Source: UBA11090 sp035560555 (GTDB lineage Bacteria > Spirochaetota > Spirochaetia > Treponematales > Rectinemataceae). From it: a stretch of DNA of 64,000 bases. The DNA lies in assembly GCA_035560555.1 (NCBI GenBank), contig DATMZF010000005.1, forward strand, positions 26,169 to 90,168, read 5' to 3'. Made by a program: the position numbers and the translations under genes. Below are positions 50,698 to 59,199 of the stretch, one piece after another (positions within the stretch are counted from its first letter, which is position 1; every line of letters starts with the position of its first letter). Below the pieces are notes generated by a model, which was not told the origin of the DNA, made no database searches, and saw only the letters and a list, made by a program, of their open reading frames with translations.

Positions 50698-51618
50698 TTG
50701 AAAACCTGCTTTCTTTTCCCCGGACAAGGCGCCCAGTACCCCGGAATGGCCAAAGATTTCTACGAAACGAGCAAGGCCGTCCGCCAGCTCTTCGAGCTTG
50801 CGTCGGAAGCTGCGAGAACGGACATGAGGAAGCTCCTCTTCGAGAGCGACGAGGAAGCCCTGAAACAAACACGGAATACCCAGATAGCCCTCGCCTTGGC
50901 GGGATCGGCGGCCGCGCTCTGCGCCCGCGAACACGGCATTCTCGCCACCGGCTTCGCCGGATTCTCCGTCGGGGAATGGCCGGCGCTAGCCGAAGCCGGC
51001 ATACTTTCTTTCTTCGACATGTTCCGGCTCGTATCGGAGCGCGGGCGCCTCATGGATGAGGCCGGCAGGAAATCGGGCGGATCGACGATGAGCGCCGTTC
51101 TCTTCATGGCGCCCGAAAAGATCGAGCAGACCATCGCCGAAGCCGGACTGAAAAATGTCTGGGTGGCCAATTACAACAGTCCCGTCCAATGCGTCATCTC
51201 GGGAACGGAGACCGACGTGGCCGCGGCCGAGGAAAAGCTCAAGGCGGCGGGTGCCAAACGCGTCGTGCGCCTTAAGGTGTCGGGCGCCTTCCACTCTCCC
51301 CTTATGGGCTCGGCTTCCCAAGCCTTCGCGGAAATCGTCCGCGACGTCGCCTTCAACGATCCCAAAGCATCCATCTATTCCAACGTCACGGGGCTGAAAA
51401 TCGCTTCCGGCGCACAGGCCAAGCAGTTCGCGTCGGCGCAGATCATAAGCCCCGTGCGCTGGATCGGCGAAGAAAGCGCCATCGCCGTCGACGGATTCGA
51501 TCGCTGTTTCGAAACCGGGCCCGGCACGGTGCTCGCGGGATTATGGAAGGCTTCGGGATCGAAAATCCCCTGCTACGCCGCGGGGACGCTCGACGCAATC
51601 TCATCGCTTTCGCTTTAG
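50698..51618 (+). CDS. fabD: Malonyl-CoA:ACP transacylase
   Basis: The protein is 306 aa. It loads malonyl groups on acyl carrier protein for fatty-acid synthesis. Motifs: FLFPGQGAQYPGM, the nucleophile Ser in GFSVGEWPALAEAG (Phe instead of the common His before the Ser), QCVISG, and the catalytic His in SGAFHSPLM. The start is TTG 50698, seven bases after AGGAGG. A -10-like TATACT lies at 50641-50646 without a good -35. It heads fabD-fabG-fabF; acpP and fabH are not in the window. Confidence 0.95.
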   Translation: MKTCFLFPGQGAQYPGMAKDFYETSKAVRQLFELASEAARTDMRKLLFESDEEALKQTRNTQIALALAGSAAALCAREHGILATGFAGFSVGEWPALAEAGILSFFDMFRLVSERGRLMDEAGRKSGGSTMSAVLFMAPEKIEQTIAEAGLKNVWVANYNSPVQCVISGTETDVAAAEEKLKAAGAKRVVRLKVSGAFHSPLMGSASQAFAEIVRDVAFNDPKASIYSNVTGLKIASGAQAKQFASAQIISPVRWIGEESAIAVDGFDRCFETGPGTVLAGLWKASGSKIPCYAAGTLDAISSLSL

Positions 51619-51636
51619 TTTTCGGAGGATTCCGCC

Positions 51637-52374
51637 ATGGAGAAAATGCTATCGAATAAAATATGCATCGTCACGGGAGCCTCACGCGGCATAGGCGCGG
51701 CCATCGCGACCAAGTTCCGCGCGGAGGGGGCCAAGGTCTACGTTCTCTCCCGCAGCGCGCCGACTCAGACCAATGAAGGGGAAGAGGACATACTGCGCGA
51801 TTATTGGCTCTCCTGCGACGTCTCGGTTGAGGCATCCATCGAATCCGCCGTCTCGGCCGTGCTCGCGAAGGAAGGCAGGATCGACATTCTCGTAAACAAC
51901 GCGGGAATTACGCGAGACGGCCTGTTGATGCGCATGAAGACCGAGGACTGGGACTCGGTGATGGACACCAACCTGAAAAGCGCCTTCCTCCTCTCCCGCG
52001 CAGTCCTCCGGACCATGTTGAAGCAGCGGGAAGGCTGCATCCTCAACGTATCGAGCGTCGTCGGCATAACGGGCAACGGCGGCCAGACGAACTATTCCGC
52101 GTCCAAGGCGGGCATCATCGGATTCACGAAGAGCCTCGCCCGGGAAGTCGCCTCGAGGAACCTTCGGGTCAACGCGATCGCTCCGGGCTTTATCGAAACC
52201 TCGATGACTGATAAGATACCCGAGGATTTCAAGCAGAAACTGAGGGAATCCATTCCTTTGGGCCGGGTGGGCAGCGTGGAAGAAGCGGCGAACGCGGCCC
52301 TGTTTCTCTGTTCACCGCTTTCATCGTATGTGACCGGCGTCGTCCTCCAGGTCGACGGCGGAATGGGGATGTGA
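51637..52374 (+). CDS. fabG: 3-oxoacyl-ACP reductase
   Basis: The protein is 245 aa, a short-chain dehydrogenase. NADP site: VTGASRGIGAAIA, then NNAGITRDGLLMRM. Catalytic Ser in NVSSVVG and the YxxxK in NYSASKAG. It ends with VVLQVDGGMGM. GGAGG precedes ATG 51637, 18 nt after fabD. Its stop overlaps GTGACC just before fabF. Confidence 0.96.
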   Translation: MEKMLSNKICIVTGASRGIGAAIATKFRAEGAKVYVLSRSAPTQTNEGEEDILRDYWLSCDVSVEASIESAVSAVLAKEGRIDILVNNAGITRDGLLMRMKTEDWDSVMDTNLKSAFLLSRAVLRTMLKQREGCILNVSSVVGITGNGGQTNYSASKAGIIGFTKSLAREVASRNLRVNAIAPGFIETSMTDKIPEDFKQKLRESIPLGRVGSVEEAANAALFLCSPLSSYVTGVVLQVDGGMGM

Positions 52375-52376
52375 CC

Positions 52377-53615
52377 ATGAATCAAAGAAGAGTCGTAGTG
52401 ACAGGCCTGGGCGTCGTAAGCCCCATCGGCAATGATATTTCCTCTTTCTGGTCATCGGTGAAAGCGGGACGCTCGGGCGTCGGGCTCATCACGATGATAG
52501 AATCCTCGGACCTCGCCGTAAAGATCGCCGGCGAAGTCAAAAATTTCGACGCTTCCCTGCGCCTGGACGCCAAAGAGGCGAAAAAAATGGACCGTTTCGC
52601 CCAATTCGCCGTTTACGCGGCACTCGAAGCCCTCCAGGACGCCGGCCTCTCGAAGGAAGCGCTCGACTCCGAGCGAACGGGCGTCTGCATCGGCACCGGC
52701 CAGGGCGGCTCGTCCAGCATCGAAGAAGCGGTCATACGCATGACCGAGCGAGGGCCGGGCCGCGTCCCCCCCCTCACGGTGGCCAAGGGCCTCGCCAACT
52801 TCGGCCCGGCCCAGATAGCCCTCACGCTCAATATAACCGGCCCCTGCCAGTGCATCGTCACCGCCTGCGCAGCGGCCACCGACGCCATCGGCCAGGCCAT
52901 GCGTCTCATCCGCGACGGCTACGCCGACATGATCTTCTCGGGCGGCTCCGAGGCGAGCATCGTGCGCATGTGCATGTCCAGCTTCATCAACATTCAGGCC
53001 CTCTCGAGCCGCAATGACGACCCACAGAAAGCCTCCCGCCCCTTCGACCGAGACAGGGACGGCTTCGTCATGGCCGAGGGCGCCGGCGTCCTCCTCCTCG
53101 AGGAATACGAGCACGCCAAGGCGCGCGGCGCGAAGATCTATGCCGAAGTGGCCGGTTTCGGCCAGACCTGCGACGCCCACCATGTCACCGCCCCCGACCC
53201 GGAAGGCAAGGGCGTGGCGCGCGCCATCCGTCTCGCCCTCGCCGACGCCGAAATGCGGCCCGAGGATATCGATTACGTGAGCGCGCACGGCACCGCCACC
53301 CCGCTCAACGACCCGATAGAGACCAAGGCGATAAAGGCGGCTTTCGGCGACCACGCGCGCAAGCTCAAGATATCCAGTCTCAAGTCCATGACCGGCCACT
53401 GCATCGGCGCCGCTGGAGCCATCGAATCCATCGCCTCCATCCTTGGAATGAACGAGGATTTCGTCCACGCTACCATCAATTACGACAACCCCGACCCCGA
53501 ATGCGATCTCGACTACGTTCCGAACGTCGGCATTCATATGCCGGTGAGAGCCTTCATCAAGAATTCCATGGGTTTTGGCGGACAGAACGCCGTCGTCATC
53601 TTCAAGAAAGTCTGA
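52377..53615 (+). CDS. fabF: 3-oxoacyl-ACP synthase II
   Basis: The protein is 412 aa. It extends acyl-ACP with malonyl-ACP. The catalytic Cys is in VTACAAATDAI and the two His residues are in SAHGTATPLND and MTGHCIGAAGA. N-terminal VVVTGLGVVSPIG. ATG 52377 starts two bases after the fabG stop; a GTG at 52371 is a less likely alternative. Usual length for the family. Confidence 0.96.
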   Translation: MNQRRVVVTGLGVVSPIGNDISSFWSSVKAGRSGVGLITMIESSDLAVKIAGEVKNFDASLRLDAKEAKKMDRFAQFAVYAALEALQDAGLSKEALDSERTGVCIGTGQGGSSSIEEAVIRMTERGPGRVPPLTVAKGLANFGPAQIALTLNITGPCQCIVTACAAATDAIGQAMRLIRDGYADMIFSGGSEASIVRMCMSSFINIQALSSRNDDPQKASRPFDRDRDGFVMAEGAGVLLLEEYEHAKARGAKIYAEVAGFGQTCDAHHVTAPDPEGKGVARAIRLALADAEMRPEDIDYVSAHGTATPLNDPIETKAIKAAFGDHARKLKISSLKSMTGHCIGAAGAIESIASILGMNEDFVHATINYDNPDPECDLDYVPNVGIHMPVRAFIKNSMGFGGQNAVVIFKKV

Positions 53616-53634
53616 TTTCCCTCACGTGAGCGCC

Positions 53635-55854
<2,220 letters not shown>

Positions 55855-55855
55855 C

Positions 55856-55884
55856 TTGCCGGCGCGACATTACCTTTGTATATT
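55856..55884 (+). promoter_or_regulatory. Promoter of the SEC-C protein gene
   Basis: -35 TTGCCG (55856-55861), 17-bp spacer, -10 TATATT (55879-55884), 12 nt before the ATG at 55897. The leader would be about 6 nt, with no ribosome site. Confidence 0.5.
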
Positions 55885-55896
55885 TTCAAGAGCAGT

Positions 55897-56577
55897 ATGA
55901 ATATGGACAAACAAGAAAAACTGAGCACGGCACAGCTGCTCCGAAAAGGACTGAGGGAACTCGCCGTCCACAGGCCGGATAAAGCCATTGTAACCTTGCG
56001 TCTCGCGGTTGAAGCCACGCCTCCCTCATGTTCGGAGGAGCTTTCCCGCGCCCTCTATTGGCTTTCCGTGGCCTTGCTCAGGCTCGACAAGAGGGAACTC
56101 GCCATAAAGAGCCTCTCGTCGGCGCAAAAGCTGAGGCGCAGAGGCTACGCCCGCAGCGTCTATCTTCGAAGCATCAACGAATATGGCATGCGCAAACAGC
56201 CCACTCCCGAACTCGACGATTTTTACGCCTTCATGAATATCCAGATGGCGGCATATCTGGTAAAAAAGTCGCGGAGCCGCTTCGACTCCTTCCAGGAGCG
56301 CGAAACCATATTCAAAATCATCATCGACGCGTGGAAGAATCTTCAGCGCTCCTCTCTTCTCGACGACCGCGATTCTTGCGAAAAACTGCTTCTTTTCCGC
56401 AAACTGAAGCCCAGTTTTCCCAGTTTCGGCTTTGGGGACGGAGCGCATCGCACGGTCCAGGTCAGTTTCGGCTCGAATCGGGCCACAGGCCTGGATCCGA
56501 CACAGCGCTGCGTCTGCGGATCCGGACTTCCTTACGGCCGTTGCTGCGGTCGCGTTCAAAGCCTCGGAGAGCTCTGA
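55897..56577 (+). CDS. Helical-repeat protein with C-terminal SEC-C motif
   Basis: The protein is 226 aa and is not a recognised enzyme. The N-terminal and middle parts look all-helical and TPR-like (ALYWLSVALLRLDKRELAIK). The C-terminus is a SEC-C zinc-binding motif, CVCGSGLPYGRCCGR, as found at the end of SecA and in many stand-alone proteins of unknown role. ATG 55897 is used; a TTG at 55876 overlaps the promoter. It lies between glgX and the sigma-factor gene, on the same strand. Confidence 0.7.
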   Translation: MNMDKQEKLSTAQLLRKGLRELAVHRPDKAIVTLRLAVEATPPSCSEELSRALYWLSVALLRLDKRELAIKSLSSAQKLRRRGYARSVYLRSINEYGMRKQPTPELDDFYAFMNIQMAAYLVKKSRSRFDSFQERETIFKIIIDAWKNLQRSSLLDDRDSCEKLLLFRKLKPSFPSFGFGDGAHRTVQVSFGSNRATGLDPTQRCVCGSGLPYGRCCGRVQSLGEL

Positions 56578-56614
56578 AGCGCCGGAAGAGTACAGTTCCT
56601 GGCGCTTTTCCCTC

Positions 56615-56683
56615 AAACTGTTTCAAATCCACACAGTTTCAGTCTCCCCTGGACCCACCATGTCGTTTTAACACGTTTTATCA
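56615..56683. repeat. Repeats about 160-225 bp upstream of the sigma-54-type start site
   Basis: AAACTGT (56615-56621) and ACAGTTT (56633-56639) form an inverted repeat with an 11-nt spacer. CGTTTTAACA and CGTTTTATCA (56664-56673, 56674-56683) form a tandem 10-bp direct repeat with nine matches. The distance upstream is usual for activator sites of sigma-54 promoters. Confidence 0.4.
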
Positions 56684-56813
56684 CGAAAATAGCCAAGAAC
56701 GTCGCCTCCATCTTTCCGTGTCGAGCCCAAACAATTTTATTTTCTGCACAATAAATAATAACAGTATATATAATTACGCATAACAGCCAATATAAAATTG
56801 TTAAAACATCTGT

Positions 56814-56830
56814 TTGGCACGGATATTGCA
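56814..56830 (+). promoter_or_regulatory. Sigma-54 (RpoN) promoter of the sigma-factor gene
   Basis: TTGGCACGGATATTGCA matches every defined position of the sigma-54 consensus, with GG (-24) and GC (-12) separated by exactly ten bases. The start site should lie near 56841, giving an 18-nt leader that carries AAGGAG. Confidence 0.8.
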
Positions 56831-56858
56831 ATATACTTTGTGACAAGGAGAGAAGACC

Positions 56859-57731
56859 ATGAGCAGAAAAAGCAGTTCCAACGTGATGTACACTTCCAAC
56901 GATTCCGATGAGAATGTTCTCTCTATCTACCTGAAAGAAATCAACAAGATTCCCCTCCTCTCGAGAGAGAAGGAAAATGAATACGCCGTGAGAGCGGCCG
57001 CCGGCGAAAAGTTCGCGAAGGACATGCTGGTTAAATCCAATCTTCGTTTTGTCGTCAATGTCGCGAAAAAGTACCAGAATCAGGGCATGCCTCTCTCTGA
57101 CCTCATCTCCGAGGGAAATATCGGCCTCATGAACGCGATTGAGCGCTACGACGTCACGAAGGGTTACCACTTCATCTCCTACGCCGTCTGGTGGATCCGC
57201 CAGGCGATTCTCAAGTCGATCTGCGAAAAAAGCAGGATGATCCGTCTTCCCCTCAACCGCGCCAACGAACTCGTTCAGATCGAGAAGGCGAGAAAAGGAT
57301 TCGAGGGCATTTCGGAAGACGCCGAAATACGGGAAATCGCGGCTTACCTCAACATGGACCCCGAACACGTCGCCGACATAGTCGCCGTTTCAAGGGACCT
57401 CGTATCGCTCGACAGCCCCGTATACGACGAGAGGAACGCCAGCGTAGTGGGCGATTTCGTTGAAAACACGCTGTACCAGACTCCTGAGAATTACGCTTCC
57501 GAGCTCAATCTCAAAGACGACCTGAACAAGGTGCTCGAAACGCTGAGCATCAAAGAGCGTCAGGTCATCGAATATCGCTTCGGCATCAACGGGAAACGCC
57601 CGATGAGCCTCAAGGAAATCGGCGACAGGATGCACCTCACCAAAGAGAGGATCCGCCAAATTGAAAAAGCCGCGCTCAAGAAGATTTCCGTTCCCGAAGT
57701 GATGGAGAGGCTCGAGGCCTACGTCGCTTAA
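56859..57731 (+). CDS. Sigma-70-family sigma factor (RpoD/RpoS-like, group 2 type)
   Basis: The protein is 290 aa. Region 1.2 is LSIYLKEINKIPLLSREKE; region 2 is LVKSNLRFVVNVAKKYQNQG, LISEGNIGLMNAIERYD and FISYAVWWIRQAI; region 3 runs about 125-210; region 4.2 is SLKEIGDRMHLTKERIRQIE. It lacks region 1.1 and the long non-conserved region of a primary RpoD, so it is an alternative or RpoS-like factor. AAGGAG lies eight bases before ATG 56859. An exact sigma-54 promoter precedes it and a terminator follows, so it is a single-gene unit likely under RpoN and an enhancer-binding activator. Confidence 0.92.
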   Translation: MSRKSSSNVMYTSNDSDENVLSIYLKEINKIPLLSREKENEYAVRAAAGEKFAKDMLVKSNLRFVVNVAKKYQNQGMPLSDLISEGNIGLMNAIERYDVTKGYHFISYAVWWIRQAILKSICEKSRMIRLPLNRANELVQIEKARKGFEGISEDAEIREIAAYLNMDPEHVADIVAVSRDLVSLDSPVYDERNASVVGDFVENTLYQTPENYASELNLKDDLNKVLETLSIKERQVIEYRFGINGKRPMSLKEIGDRMHLTKERIRQIEKAALKKISVPEVMERLEAYVA

Positions 57732-57780
57732 TACGGCATAAAACCCGTCAGCGATAAACATGCCGGCGAGCGATGCGCCA

Positions 57781-57813
57781 AAAGCCCTTCAGGCGAAGCT
57801 TGAAGGGCTTTTT
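57781..57813 (+). terminator. Terminator of the sigma-factor gene
   Basis: An 11-bp stem (AAAGCCCTTCA / TGAAGGGCTTT) with a 9-nt loop runs into five Ts. It is about 50 nt past the stop. Confidence 0.85.
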
Positions 57814-57927
57814 CATGCGCGGACCATCGTATCCCCGCCATTTTCCCTAGGCTTGGCGTGACCGATACCCTGTCCCCTTCCCAAAACTCGTGGTATATAC
57901 TATCTACCAGACCACGAAAGGGGCACA

Positions 57928-59064
57928 ATGACACTCTCCGAATACTTTCCTTCCGCGCGCGAGGATATCTCCAAAACCATAACCGACCGGCTTTCAGAAA
58001 GCCAAACCTCCTGCGCCGGCTTTTCGGGCGATTCGGAACGGATATTTTCCATCATGAAAGACTATGCTCTTTCGGGAAAGATGCTCAGGGGTATTCTCGC
58101 CTGCCTGGGTTCCGAGCTGTTTTCGGCGAGCCAGGATGAAAGGCCCAGGCGACGCGCGGAAGCCCTGAAGCTCGCCGCGGCCCTCGAACTTTTTCAGGCC
58201 GGCCTGCTCGTCCACGACGATATCATGGACAAGGACGATCTTCGCCGCGGAATGCCCACGATGCACAAGACCTTCGAACGGCTTGAGGCGGCATACATCC
58301 AGAATTCGCCCGCCACGCGCGAGAAAGAGCCTCCCCGCCCCTTCGAGACGAGGCATGGCGCCTCTCGCTGCGCCGATCTCGGCGAGGCGATGGGAATATG
58401 TGTCGCCGATATATACTATTTCATTGCCTGGAATATAATTAAACAGTTTTCCCCGAGCATGGGGACACTGTTTTCTCGCGAGTTGGTGGATGTATGCCTG
58501 GCCCAGATCAAGGACGTGCGCCTCGGCACTCACGAGGAAATGCCCGAACTTTCAGAAACCCTCGATGTTTATACCTATAAGACCGCCCGCTACACGATCT
58601 GCCTTCCCCTCGGCGCCGGCGCGATACTGGCGGGCAGAAGCGACGCCATTCCCTATCTGGAAGCGCTAGGCTTGAATCTAGGCCTGCTGTTTCAGCTTCA
58701 GGACGACTATCTGGGCCTTTTTGGCGATGAGGAGTCGCTCGGCAAACCCATAGGTTCGGATATACGCGAAGGAAAGAAGACGCCTTTCATGATTTTGCTT
58801 GCCAGAAAGCTCGCCGAGAACGAAAAACCCGAGTTCCAGGCCATTTTCGGCAACCAAGCCATCCAGCGGCGGGATGTAGAGTATATTAGGGGCCTTGTCA
58901 GAGCACACGGGATAGACGTTAGGGTTCGCGAGCTGTCGGAAACCTATGCCCAAAAAGCCAAGCAATGCCTCGCCGACCTCACGGAGGAAATTTCCGACCT
59001 CGACGCGGAAAAACTCGGCATTCTCCGGGAATTCATCGATTATTCGCTCTCCAGAAAATTCTAA
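57928..59064 (+). CDS. Polyprenyl (prenyl diphosphate) synthase
   Basis: The protein is 378 aa. It chains isopentenyl units onto allylic diphosphates. First Asp-rich motif LVHDDIMDKDDLRRG; second FQLQDDYLGLFGD; also DIREGKKTPFMI. It is longer than typical farnesyl synthases, with an insert between the first motif and LGEAMGICVADIYY. Chain length is unclear, farnesyl to octaprenyl. AAGGGG precedes ATG 57928. An extended -10 TGGTATATA (57891-57899) lies inside a CGTGGT/ACCACG inverted repeat (57889-57894, 57911-57916). Confidence 0.9.
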   Translation: MTLSEYFPSAREDISKTITDRLSESQTSCAGFSGDSERIFSIMKDYALSGKMLRGILACLGSELFSASQDERPRRRAEALKLAAALELFQAGLLVHDDIMDKDDLRRGMPTMHKTFERLEAAYIQNSPATREKEPPRPFETRHGASRCADLGEAMGICVADIYYFIAWNIIKQFSPSMGTLFSRELVDVCLAQIKDVRLGTHEEMPELSETLDVYTYKTARYTICLPLGAGAILAGRSDAIPYLEALGLNLGLLFQLQDDYLGLFGDEESLGKPIGSDIREGKKTPFMILLARKLAENEKPEFQAIFGNQAIQRRDVEYIRGLVRAHGIDVRVRELSETYAQKAKQCLADLTEEISDLDAEKLGILREFIDYSLSRKF

Positions 59065-59074
59065 AATCCACCGA

Positions 59075-59090
59075 TGTTTCACGTGAAACA
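59075..59090. promoter_or_regulatory. parS centromere site 1
   Basis: TGTTTCACGTGAAACA is an exact match to the bacterial chromosomal parS consensus bound by ParB. It is the centre of a perfect 24-bp palindrome (59071-59094). It lies 10 bp past the polyprenyl synthase stop. Confidence 0.93.
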
Positions 59091-59131
59091 TCGGTGTGGC
59101 TGCATCAGCGCCTCAGCCACATGTCGCTCTT

Positions 59132-59147
59132 TGTTTCACGTGAAACA
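59132..59147. promoter_or_regulatory. parS centromere site 2
   Basis: A second exact TGTTTCACGTGAAACA lies 57 bp from the first and is palindromic over 59130-59149. Its right edge runs into the A-tract of the gyrA terminator. Confidence 0.93.
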
Positions 59148-59183
59148 AAAAAGAGGCTCCCGGGCAACCGGGAGCCTCTTTAA
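59147..59183 (-). terminator. gyrA terminator
   Basis: A 13-bp GC-rich stem (59151-59163 with 59168-59180, loop GCAA) lies 20 nt past the gyrA stop. On the minus strand it is followed by a T-run (complement of 59147-59152). Confidence 0.88.
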
Positions 59184-59199
59184 TCTTCATGCCTAGCGC

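Noticed and set aside
53617..53630. CACGTG in the fabF-glgX gap as a parS site
   Set aside because: Only eight bases (TCACGTGA) match; the flanking TGTT/AACA of the consensus is missing.
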